Below are positions 53,987 to 63,815 of a DNA stretch of 64,000 nucleotides, piece after piece. Source of the stretch: Marsupella aquatica. Its lineage: Eukaryota > Marchantiophyta. The DNA lies in contig OZ316898.1 in assembly GCA_973895155.1 (NCBI GenBank), positions 21,514,001-21,578,000 of the forward strand, read 5' to 3'. Position 1 is the stretch's first letter. Every line of letters begins with the position of its first letter. The notes under the pieces are model-generated. The model was not told the DNA's origin. It was given only the letters and a program-made list of their open reading frames with translations, and ran no database searches. The translations under genes were made by a program, and so were the position numbers.

Positions 53987-56095
53987 CTACAGCTTTGTGC
54001 CAAACACGCGACATCGTTCGCAACGTTTCTTGCAGATATCCTCAAGCATCTTCGCTGCTGCTGTACGCTCCTGCTGCATTTGTTTTGCCCGGGATCTCAT
54101 CAATTGACGTTCTTCCGTACCGCCTGTAGAAAAGTCATCGAGCCATTCAGCTATAAGTTTCCCGAGTTGGTACATGTCCGATCCCTTGGTGTATCTTTTC
54201 CTTTTGTCATTGTCTTCTTCCAACGTTTCCGCATCCCAACCCGTTAAGTCCTCACCAACCCATACTTCATTGTCGGGTCCAGCAGCTTCCAAGTCTATGA
54301 TCACCCATTTCCATTCACCCAAATCATTTACTTTGATAACGTTGGGCCACCTTATGTCCCTGTGGGTGTAGCCTTTCATGTGCAAGTCCGCAAGGCCGCA
54401 TAACATGTCATGCGTGGCATTTACTAAATCCTTGCAATCCTTAGGCTTTGCATATGGGTCACCAACAGGTTGTAGTCGCAATACTGTTCTAGCCTTGGAT
54501 CGTCGGACGGATATAAGTTGGATCAGGTACCTGGAGCCAGCGATTTTTTCATACAGGCATTCTATCGCGGTCACCTTCTCTTTCGTCAATCCTGGGATTT
54601 CCTTCGTCACGCAGTCAGGATAGATCGTCACTGCTCCACCATAAACTCTTGCTATTGGCTTATATAATGCCAAGGGGATGTCACTATCCAGTTCTTCCTG
54701 TAGTTTCTGTAGGAGACAGTGCATCCGAATGGTGCTATGTAGGAACTTGGCTACATCGCTCAACATATTCAAGTCATAGAGTTGTGAGATACTTTCACAA
54801 AGAATTTCCTTGCCTCGCGGATAGAGCTTCAGCCATCGAAACTGCCTTCCACCGGAGCAACCACCAATCACATAAGGGAGCTTACCATAGAACAAAGGGC
54901 TCCATGCCTTTAATTTTGAGGTGTTCTCACCTGCAGCCTCGTGCCGAAGTGCCGGGTCTGTCTTATTCTCCCATCGGAGAATGAGACAATCCCTCACAAA
55001 CAGCTGAAAATCTGGTCTTAATAGCGGTTTTAGTGGTCGCGATGCTACAGTACTAGTCGGGGGATTGGGTGAATCCAGTAACCAGTCCAAACCTTTTAAT
55101 TTTCCGTTTGCTGGAGCCTCCTCATTTAATAATGAGATGAACTCTCCAGTGAGAGTAGCCAATTCATGTGAGCTGGTGGCCTCATTGCCTGGACAACGAC
55201 GCATTATATGTCCGAACACAATGTCGCAGAAGGATGCCAAGTCTGTCGCCGCTGCGGGAATATCAAGCTCCACCAGCTCAGAAGAGCGTATTTTCTTGAA
55301 AATTACAGGATTGCGAATTGGGAGCGGTACTGGTGTCTGGGACAAAAACTCCGAGAGTTCAAGGGCACTTCGTGGGAGCGTCGGAGGTGGTTCCAACAGT
55401 TTCCCAAAATAGCGCTCTCCAGCTTCAGCATCAGCTTTTGCTGCCAAGGACAGGCATTCCTGTGGTGACGGTTTTGCCTTCTTTGAAAGTCGCGCTCCCT
55501 CTGCGTACACACCAATCACGAAGTGTTGAAGAGGAAGAGAAAAACAGGAAAGTCATCCAATAATCACTCGAGCAAGGAGTCTACAAATTTGGCACGATTC
55601 CGGCAGAAATGCTTTATCGGTTAGCAAAGCAGGAAGACACAGGACACCTGTAATTGCAAAAGTGCTTTCCAAACAAATGCCAGAGCAAGGGCGACAGCTG
55701 CTGTCCATGATACCCTTGATCACTTTTCAGCAAAGAAAACAAAGCAGCAACAGAGGGGTGCTCAAAGGAAAAAACTCAACGAAAAGAGAAACCAGAACAA
55801 GAACCAGAAGATACTGACGAGAAACACATTGCTGTGAAATTCAGTTGGAATTACCATCCGTAGAGTTTCCTTTTTGAAGCCGAATTGCCAACTTAATTGC
55901 CACTATCAATCCGCCAGGTGCCACTGGGAACAGGCGCCGGATTATGTCTTCGAGCTCCATTTCCGACAACTCTAGCAACATAGGTACTCCGACCCAGTCA
56001 AGGCATAGTTTCGCAGCAACGCCTCGCAGTCGTGCTTCGTCATGAATAGTTCTCCGAAGCAGGTTCATAATATTTTCTTCTTCACCACTCGCCAT
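53987..56095 (-). CDS. Two-exon gene: possible PD-(D/E)xK-like segment plus divergent protein kinase
   Basis: Seen: exon 1 56095-55855 ends before GTAATT with one base over. Exon 2 starts at 55500 after GTACGCAG and completes the codon, giving 584 residues with no stop. The intron is 354 nt with a pyrimidine tract. Exon 1 is an 80-residue helical, possibly SAM-like domain. Near residue 242 RPDF and, 15 residues later, WENK resemble the D...(E)xK of REase-type domains. The kinase part has YTHRDIRWPNV (HRD near 460, N near 467) and VIIDLEAAG (D near 483, replacing DFG), then SDMYQLGKL. No glycine loop is obvious. Architecture resembles CR/Crinkler-type REase-kinase proteins (inference). The likely start is MASGEEEN; a start 7 codons upstream is possible. 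Confidence 0.75.
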
Positions 56096-56904
56096 TGGAT
56101 CTTGCAGGCTGAACAATATACTGCTTACTTCTTAAGATATATGCTATGAAACCAGGCAGAGACAAGACAGCCACAAACGCAAGTTATAACAAAAGAAAGC
56201 ACATACAGATGACAAGCAGAAACGAAACCCTCGGGTTGACAGAAATCGTAGCAACAGAGGAAGCGACAGAGGAAAGAGCACCACAAGGATGAAAACTACG
56301 GTACAAGGCCGTGAAACTCACCATCCACCAAACCCTGGATCACCGAAAACCCAGTCCAAATCCTGCAAACGCACGATGTAAGGCCATTTGATCCGCAGTG
56401 TATCATGACAATCAATTAAACATGCAACGATTCACCACCTCAAAATTTCCAAACCAGACTGCTAGCGAATCCGCCTCACTTCAGTCTATGCCGAGGGCTC
56501 GGACTCTTATGCCGAGGGCCTCCTCGGTCGGCAGACAAGGAGTTGATCTCGTTCCCGACCAGTTGTGCCTTGTGTAAACCCCCGGGCCTATATTTGAGAC
56601 CCCCCAATGTTGATCCGTTGCCGACCTGTTGTGCCTTGTGTAACCCCCTGGCCTATATTTGAGAACCCCTAATGTATATGTTTATGGTCCTACCTTACTC
56701 CTTAACGAGGTATTGGTACTTGGTCCTCCATTCAGGATCTCCCTTCTCGAGGCAGATCTTGCCCTCCATTCGGGATCGCCCTTCACGATGCAAATCTTGG
56801 TCCTTCATTCAGGCTGCTCTACCCGCGGCCAATCTGGACCGTCCATTCAGGGTGCTCAATCCGCAGCTAATCTCCGCCCTCCATTTAAAAATGAACGGCC
56901 AGAT

Positions 56905-56919
56905 TGTTAGGGTTTAGGG
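56905..56919. promoter_or_regulatory. Telo-box-like element, copy 2
   Basis: GTTAGGGTTTAGGGC, as at 39020. It lies about 0.8 kb upstream of the minus-strand kinase-like start and upstream of several small plus-strand frames conserved in both copies. Confidence 0.35.
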
Positions 56920-57257
56920 CGTTCCTGCATCACCATCCAACGGACAGCTGCTATTGGACGGCCCAGATTTTGTTCACCGGGCCGGTGGTTTCCTGGGCGG
57001 GCGTTACTTAATCTAGGAGAGCAGCAGGATGCGGCCACTTCCCATTTCACTTTCTGGAAACGCCGTCAGGTTGGAAGTTTGTCGTCTGTGCAGGAGCCAT
57101 TTCCATCTCGGCCGGGATGAGCTTTCTCTCGCATTCTAGTCATTCTCCTTCGTGCCTCTCATTCCGTGTTCATCGAGAGCTTGAGTAGATTTGGGTGTTT
57201 TGTCTAGGCTCGAGACGACCGGCTGTGGTGAATGTGGGTGCGGCTGTGAGTTGACTG

Positions 57258-57960
57258 TTGGAGCACAACTCAACTTTGAGTGGCCTGATTTTTATTTCTC
57301 TTTCCATATCAATTGCTTTGGATGTATGCCATCTTTTTGAATGCGTGCCATACTTGTTTTATTATATGCTTATGTCGGTCATTCTAATGAACATTTGCCG
57401 CTCTATTTGGAATCTGTTAATGTTGATGCTGAACATGACTGCTGAAGGTTTTTCTCTTGTGTTACTCCCGTTCTGACCTATGTTGCCGCTGTGTAGCAAT
57501 AAGATCTAGTGGAGTAAGGACAAAGTCGCTCAATCATGCCTCCGAAAACATTCCAAGGTGTTTTGACTGTTTTCTTGCATTTAGTTTTGTTCAGTACTCC
57601 CTCCGCGTTCGGGGCCGCTTCAGTTGTAGACTGCTAGGGGTTGCTTGACACTCGTTCATCTCTTCCCTTGTAGGACTCATCTTGAATCGTTACAGACCCA
57701 AAACGAGGCTTCGGCTAACTGATCAATGCTTTCCCCATGAATGATGAAGCAGAGATCGCCAGAGAGCTTGCACCTTTGATGCAAGTGGAGTTTGATAGTT
57801 TAAACATCAGTGCGAGAGGAGCTTAATAAGGGTTTAATGATTGCCAGCCAGATTCCAGATTCCAGACCAGAATTTGAACTCCCAGAATTGCTAGATAATT
57901 TATTTGATTGTGCCACGGATCGTACTCGGAGAGGTGGTGGGACTCTGCTACCTCCGGTAT
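57258..57960 (+). other. D2 small plus-strand frames, undecided
   Basis: Frames 57258-57476 (hydrophobic, MEHNSTLSG start) and 57457-57648 are preserved in both copies (39373-39591, 39572-39763) with a few changes, plus a short MNDEAEIARELAPLMQVEF frame near 57740. Upstream acceptor-like CCCTTGTAG is also conserved. Recent duplication alone would preserve these, so they are left undecided. Confidence 0.25.
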
Positions 57961-58108
57961 GAGGCACGTCCTCATTAAGAACCCATTGTCCACTACCCCC
58001 TCGGCCAGGAGGCTAGAGGACTGGTATTTAGCTCCCTTGCCCCCAGGAGCCCGCGACTCTACTCAGTTTATCCCCTCGGGTAAGCCCAAAATCATTTTCA
58101 GATGTGCC

Positions 58109-59197
58109 TCATTGAGACACATCACTCTCCCGTGCGCTCGGGTTTGTTGACGAGCCTCGGTCGAAGTTCTGAATGAACTCCGTCATATCCTGCCCGTAGT
58201 ACCTGTTTCCGTTCCAAGGGAGAGAGGCGAGGTGCTCAAACCCTTGGGTCTTCAGATAGCATGCATGCTTGGGGTGGAGGATGTTCTTGTGAACATTGTC
58301 CCCCATGCGATGCATGGTCAGCTTGGCTATCGCAACCGTGGCCAAAGGCAACCCGGATACGGCTGCGGGTTCCTTCCTCTTCCTACCCCGAGACTGATTC
58401 CCGGGGTGACTAGAAGAAGGGGACATCTCTCCTTCCTCTCGGTCAGGTGGTGGTAGCGCAACTGCCGTGAGTATTGGTGTCGGGGCCGCTAGATTTACCA
58501 TGTTATCCCCTCGGGCTTGCTGGAGTGATGCTGGGTTGTTCGGCGCTTGTTGAGTCGTACCCCGCGGCCGTCGATTTAGGGGAGGGTGAGCCTCCTCGTC
58601 TTTGGAGCTAATATTCACCGCATTCACCATGGATCATACTCGGAGAGGTGGTGGGACCGGTGGCGGGGACCGGTTCGGTTGAGGCCAAGGAGGTGTAGGT
58701 GCGGGTACGGGCACGGGTTGGCCGGCACTGGTCGTTGATGGTAGAGTTGCCATGAAGTTCTGCAGGTGCCGGTGGAGGTTTTCCAAAGCAAGTGTAGACG
58801 GCCTTGTCGACCGGGTAGTGTTGAACTCGCTGTTGATGATAGCCCGGACCCAAGCAGGGATGTGGTCAAAGTGGTGCCGCTACAAGTCGATCATGCCCGG
58901 GAGAGTGAAGACCGCATCCGGGAGCCAAAGCAATGCTTCCCAGAAGCCGATGTATTTTCCCCAGTCAAAGAAGTACCCTGATACTTCTTCGGGTTGGTAA
59001 AGCTCGCTCTGGGATGGGTAATCAAAGTTAAGGAGATAGTGGTGTCGGCCTGCTAAGCGGATGGCTCTCTCGTATTCGCGTTTGATTTTGTATCGGCGCG
59101 GGTTGGCGTGTTTTAATGAGTCGGCCAAGTGCCCTCCGATAGACAGGAACTGTGTCCAGAATCGTATGGCCAAACTGGAAAGGATCGTGTGTGACAT
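58109..59197 (-). pseudogene. D2 repeat-associated protein, copy 2
   Basis: Seen: 59197-58880 (ANPRRYKIKREYERAIRLAG, GYFFDWGKYIGFWEALLWLP) ends at a TAG where copy 1 has glutamine. The same frame continues with RHHFDHIPAWVRAIINSEFN, a proline-rich linker, another stop, and then the 173-codon segment 58630-58109 (PPPDREEGEMSPSSSH, MHRMGDNVHKNILHPKHACY, YYGQDMTEFIQNF). Read through the stops it would be about 360 residues: a helical domain, a proline-rich linker and a second globular domain. Not recognised; a transposon-encoded protein is plausible. Confidence 0.5.
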
Positions 59198-59272
59198 TCA
59201 GAGGAGATAGCAGGTGACTAAGGATAAGCGAGAGAGCTGGAGTCGAAGCTGGCGCGTGGACTGAAGAACTGG

Positions 59273-59614
59273 TGCACTGCAAAGGATCGGCCCCCCTTTA
59301 TACCCTGAGAGCTCGTCGATCGCCCGATGCCTCCTCGTCGCTTATAGGCCGAGCCTTTCACGCTCGCAGTGTACCGGCCACTTTGCCGGTCCGGGTCAGC
59401 TTGTGTCAGTGGCCGCCTCCCGGAGTTTGTTATACGGTCCCGAGGGGGGGGGGAAGGGGGCCCATTACACGCTCGCAACCCGGGCATGCGAATGGCAACC
59501 TGCCGCCAGCCCGAACATGAATTCCTCTTATTGACTAATGATTTCCTACTCATAATGGCTACCTAAATACTGTCGTTATGCTAATAATAACAACCTAAGA
59601 TACCCCTAACGCGC
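59273..59614. other. GC-rich spacer present only in D2 copy 2
   Basis: Contains a G run (GAGGGGGGGGGGAAGG near 59441) and a 111-codon arginine/serine-rich minus frame with no domain. Missing from copy 1. Confidence 0.45.
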
Positions 59615-60073
59615 ATGCTAAGCATGGTTAGACCGAATCACTCATTACCCACCGTACCAGCGGCGTCACACAATACGCCATCCAAGCGACGCAAGATTCA
59701 GGGCGCACTGCCACCAGTAAGCATAAAAAATGTAACCATTTGGAAATGCCTTCGCTCGAAGACTACATCCGACAATGACTCTAATCCATCACTTGCTGCA
59801 ATTATTGACGACGTCAATACGCCATCCAAGCAACGCAAGATTCAAGACGCAGAAGGGAATTTGGAGGTGGCGAGCACAGTAAAGAACCAGATTGAAGGCC
59901 AACGACAGGAATTCTCGAAGGCCAATGCTTCCCGACCAAAATACCGACCCAACAATAATGCAAAAGGGAATTTGAAGGTGACAAGCACATTAAGGAACCA
60001 GATTGAAGGCTGGTACAGGAATTCTAGAAGCATTGACCAAGCTTTGTTTCCTTTGTATTTCTCACGAACCTAA
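59615..60073 (+). CDS. Repeat-borne protein, 152 aa, best-preserved copy
   Basis: Seen: ATG-to-stop frame carrying NTPSKRRKIQGALPPVSIK, SNPSLAAIIDDVNTPSKQRK, EGNLEVASTVKNQIEGQRQE, SKANASRPKYRPNNN, KGNLKVTSTLRNQIEG and the common end FPLYFSRT. It is the only uninterrupted copy of the fragment found broken in the R1 arms. The STPSK/NTPSK and NQIEG modules are each duplicated inside it. KRRK could be a nuclear signal. The stop and 3' flank are shared by all copies. Not recognised; the start is uncertain because upstream exons may be missing. Confidence 0.5.
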   Translation: MLSMVRPNHSLPTVPAASHNTPSKRRKIQGALPPVSIKNVTIWKCLRSKTTSDNDSNPSLAAIIDDVNTPSKQRKIQDAEGNLEVASTVKNQIEGQRQEFSKANASRPKYRPNNNAKGNLKVTSTLRNQIEGWYRNSRSIDQALFPLYFSRT

Positions 60074-60323
60074 TTGAATGGTGACACTTTTGATGCTAAC
60101 GGAGTCCAATGGTTTCAACATGAACGTTATAGCTACAAAAGACTTTAATTGGAAATGTTATGGGAGTGCGAGATTACAAGTGAGTCACCATGAATGCTAG
60201 TGGTGTATCACTAGTAGAAACCGGGGCATTTCGTGACCAGACCACTTGTGACTGGGGTGACCACGCAAGTGCAACCTTTGAACATCAGTCTTATTTTTGA
60301 GACGCCATAAGACTAGATAGTCA

Positions 60324-60420
60324 TAAGTAGTCATGTTTATGACTACTTAAGACCATTGAACTTTTTAAAAATCTTGATCTATTGAATGAGTCATTCAAGT
60401 ATGACTACATAGTCATACTT
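60324..60420. repeat. CACTA subterminal palindromes
   Basis: Two hairpins with a shared core. TAAGTAGTCAT-GTTT-ATGACTACTTA spans 60324-60349. AAGTATGACT-ACAT-AGTCATACTT spans 60397-60420. Short inverted subterminal repeats are typical transposase-binding sites in CACTA elements. Extra AGTCATA copies lie between and beside them. Confidence 0.8.
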
Positions 60421-60727
60421 AGTCAACATAAGACAATGGCCAATAGTAAGCCAAGTCCAATTTAGTCAACAAAATTGACTTGTCCATTAATTTTCATTGT
60501 GGCCATTGAACACTTTTTAAAATAATGTAGTGCCATATGCCTGGTTAGAGGATATTTACCCGATCCCATACACATTCTGAGCCATGGGATTACGCTTTAC
60601 ATAGCCATTGACTGAACTATATGCAAGGGGCATAAGGGTTTGCTAGGGAGGCTTTTTTGTGGTTTTGTGTTACATGAAGTGCAGTTTAGGCCTAACTCAT
60701 CCACATGCATGTAACCCTTCCTGCCAA

Positions 60728-60860
60728 AGTTTAGGGGGGGTTGTAGCAAGACACCTAAAGGGGGTTTAGGGGGGGTTTTAGCAAGACACCTAAAGGGGGT
60801 TTAGGGGGGTTATATCACAAGGGTGGGGGGGTTATATCGATCTCAAGGGGGAGGGGGTTT
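60728..60860. repeat. G-rich short tandem repeat
   Basis: Seen: TTTAGGGGGG plus AGCAAGACACCTAAAGGGGG, repeated at 35 bp (AGCAAGACACC at 60745 and 60780), then GGGGGGTTATATC variants. G runs of 5-7 on the plus strand could fold as G-quadruplexes (inference). Confidence 0.8.
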
Positions 60861-60961
60861 AATCGGAGGACATGCACCATTGGATGGAGTTGATCGCCAC
60901 CATCAGGTCAAACTTTTCCGTTCCCGCGTCCCGTTTAGTCGCACGTCCCGTTTAGTCACAC

Positions 60962-61498
60962 ATGTCTGAGCTTCCTTCGATCGGGTCCCGGGAGAGTTTG
61001 CAGACACCACTTGAGGCGGAAGTGCATCCTTGCGGTTGGCTAGGGTGCGCATTTCCTTCACTTTCCCTCGATGTTTACGAGCTCATTGTGGTGGTGTGGG
61101 TCCCGTCCATGCGTGCTCCCATTGTTGTGGCTTCCATCGCTGCGTGCTGGACACATTTAAGTCTTCCATTGCAAGTAGAGCGCATTTGCAGCTGCTTCAA
61201 GGGAGGTGATCACTACTGCTGCGGAAGGAGGGAGTCAGTCGGGAGTTTCGCTACTGCTGCGGAAGGCACTGCACAAGCTTTACTAATGCGGGACCTGTGT
61301 GGGAGGCGTAATAAAAGACTTAGGATCAAAGCCCGATGCTGTCTAATCTCATTGCTTAGGGTGAAGTCTACTGCTATCCTTCTCTTCCAAGTGTATTGTG
61401 AGCTCAAACAACGTACGTGGGATTCCTGTGGTCTTACCGTTCAAGCTGCGACCAGTCTCAGGAGCAGCTCCTCAATCATCCCGGGCATTGGAGCTTAG
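60962..61498 (+). CDS. Hypothetical protein in the CACTA element, 178 aa
   Basis: Seen: ATG-to-stop frame rich in cysteine, leucine and serine (CSCFKGGDHYCCGRRESVG, RRNKRLRIKARCCLISLLRV). No transposase or helicase signature. It could be a captured host fragment, a first exon or chance. GGGCATTGGAG phrases near its end recur at about 61485 and 61567. Confidence 0.25.
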   Translation: MSELPSIGSRESLQTPLEAEVHPCGWLGCAFPSLSLDVYELIVVVWVPSMRAPIVVASIAACWTHLSLPLQVERICSCFKGGDHYCCGRRESVGSFATAAEGTAQALLMRDLCGRRNKRLRIKARCCLISLLRVKSTAILLFQVYCELKQRTWDSCGLTVQAATSLRSSSSIIPGIGA

Positions 61499-61499
61499 T

Positions 61500-63240
61500 G
61501 AACTGTAAGTGCGTGCATACCCTTCCAGCTGCGTCTTTTACTAAGGAGCTCATCAATCTTCTTGGGCATTGGAGTTGAAGTTATAGTTGAAGCCAAACCT
61601 TATTCAGTTCTTGGTGGGCATGAGAACTGAGCGCACAACGCACATTGGCAGCAACAAGGTCCAGGGACCATTTTTGTAGTTGCAAGTAGTGACGGTTTTG
61701 CTTTGGGAGTTGGGAGCTCCTACGAAGGAGGTCAGCTGAACAAGCCTCATTGCTATTGGGAGTTGGCATTGGCAAGGAGGGCGAAGGGAACGGATTGGCA
61801 GCTGCAAGCTACATTGGAGTTGTTGCGACTAACTCAGGACATTGCAAGGGTGTGTTTCGGGTGAGTTTTTGGTTGAAGAACCGGGAAGAGCCTGCGGTTT
61901 GCCATCAAGGAGCTGTAGTTGGAGACCGGCCCTCGTACCTGCATTCTTCCATCCAGCACATGGGTGAGCGAAAGTCCATTCTTATCTCTCATTGTTTTTC
62001 TCTGACTCGTGCTTTGATCCAATGTATGTATTGCTGCTATGTCACCCTGTGAAGAGAGACTGGACATTGTAGCTACTCATTCTTGATCATGTCATCAGGC
62101 ATAGGACCTCAACTACGACGGAAAGATACCACATTCTGTGGGATCGATAGGACTGTTGTGCCTTGCGACATCGGTCACAGTGTGAGGAAAGGAGCAAGTT
62201 CACTACATTGCAGACGTCCAAGTGGCTCTATGCTTTGCTTTTATCAACCTACGACCGGCCAGCTGCGCGCTGTGATTTCAGTTTAGGGTGGTCTTTGGAG
62301 CTTCACATTTTCCCCGAACACACAGGTGCCTTCCTCTGTCTCTTCTTCTATAGCTCTGTCTTGTGCTTTCATCGAAGCCCCTTGCAATCGGATGTTGAAT
62401 GTGAAGACAAGACTGATTGTTGACACTGTACTGAATGCTAAGCCTCCTCTAAATCAATTCTGAGATGGGACTGAATGTTGAGATTCATGTTAGGTTTTTT
62501 GTGGTCGGAACACTCTGCGAAGCATTTCAATATATATGCATCCGAGTTCCCAATAAGTATTGACAGCCATCGCAGTCTAAAGTGGGCCTCTGGTAGTATT
62601 GTGCATTGGGGGCGCGCACTCAATAGGAAACTTGTAGTTGGTTTTACCAACAACAGAAGCTGCATTTTTGAGACAATTCCATGGACATAAAATATCCAAT
62701 TGGACGTCGGAATGAAGACATGATCTCTAACTATCTTGCACTATATGTCCTTTGAACTGCATTCTTAGATAGCCCAAATAGTTGAATTCCAAGTGGGACA
62801 GTTCACAATCCACAGAGTTGAACCAATTCTGAAATAGAATATAATTCTGAAATAAAATATTTTCATTCTGAGAGTCATAAAGTCAAAACTAGTTCATTTT
62901 AACTTTGGCCACTGTCTGGCATGAAAGTCTGGAATGCATATACATATTCGATATCTTCATGTCTGTTTCATGCATACATTCTTGGCGGTGACTGCTGTAT
63001 TCAACCTCCAATGTCCCGTGCATGTGTGAACAATTGTTTCACTCAGGTTTTTTCAATTCTTTCCGCTCTGTCTTTGAATGTGCTATTCATGAATCACTTT
63101 GTCTTTGAATGTGCTCAGGCATTTGTTTTGTGTTCTTCGTGTCCCTAGTATTAAGACTTCATTTTGGTGCAGGTGGAGTGCAAAAAGGCAAGAGTTCTAA
63201 TTCAGTCCTATTTGCGAGCTTGTATTTGAATGTAGTATTT
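61500..63240. other. CACTA interior, nothing recognised
   Basis: Many plus-strand frames of 60-100 codons, some with donor/acceptor-like sites (for example CAGCACATGGGTGAGC near 61958), but no domain. It could be captured non-coding or UTR sequence. Confidence 0.35.
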
Positions 63241-63254
63241 TGGCTTCGATTGGC

Positions 63255-63815
63255 TCCTCTGTTTTGCTAGCTTCGAAATGTCTGCTCATAACATTTTTTG
63301 ATGAACATAGGTATGGACAGAATAGAGTAATTGGGAATTCAGATCATATTGTTGTGTGCTTTGTTGGGGATCCTCATGTGTATGTAACTGCATACACATT
63401 CTACCTGAGGGCAGTATGCCTGTACACCTCAGGTAGAACCAAGTACTATCTGTCGCATGATATAATTCCACTACACTTCTATATTAATGTTGCCTAAGTG
63501 CTTTATTGTATTTTTTGGTTGAAATGATGTCACTTGCATTTCATAGTCAGTCTTAGTTGGTTGGCTTGGTATTCATTTGCTTTTCACTCCCTGGGGCTAG
63601 TGAATTTGTTTGCTGTCACTGAGTTTCTTGCGTAAGAACTAGATGTTGTTCATTTTCTCGATCCATGCTCTGTTTTGCTCTGTTTCCTCTGTTTTGCTGG
63701 CTTCTTCATGTCTGCTCATAACATTTTTCAGATCGTGTAGTTATGGATAGAACATAGTAATTGGGATCATACTGTCTTCTGCTCTGTTGGGGATCCTCTT
63801 TGAATATATATATAC
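63255..63815. repeat. Direct repeat, about 130 bp, two copies
   Basis: Seen: CCTCTGTTTTGCTRGCTTC, ATGTCTGCTCATAACATTTTT, then AGTAATTGGGA, ATCATA and GTTGGGGATCCTC at 63255-63380 and again at 63687-63800, about 425 bp apart, with divergence and small indels. Confidence 0.8.
63399..63438. repeat. 12 bp perfect hairpin
   Basis: TTCTACCTGAGG at 63399-63410 and CCTCAGGTAGAA at 63427-63438 form a perfect stem with a 16-base loop, near a direct repeat. No following U run, so a transcription terminator is not implied. Confidence 0.75.

Larger units (their letters stand above)
55378..60208. repeat. Segmental duplication D2, copy 2
   Basis: Seen: the partner of 37483-42150. It contains the intact kinase-like exons, lacks the MITE, keeps about 0.69 kb (59273-59966) that copy 1 has lost, and is interrupted at 60209 by the CACTA element. 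Same order and orientation as copy 1. Confidence 0.9.

Noticed and set aside
54174-55563. Plus-strand frames of 65-115 codons over the kinase-like gene
   Set aside because: Shadows of the minus-strand exon, which carries HRD and IIDLE motifs and has matching splice phase.
63399-63438. Transcription terminator
   Set aside because: Intrinsic terminators are not used in plant nuclear genomes and no T run follows.
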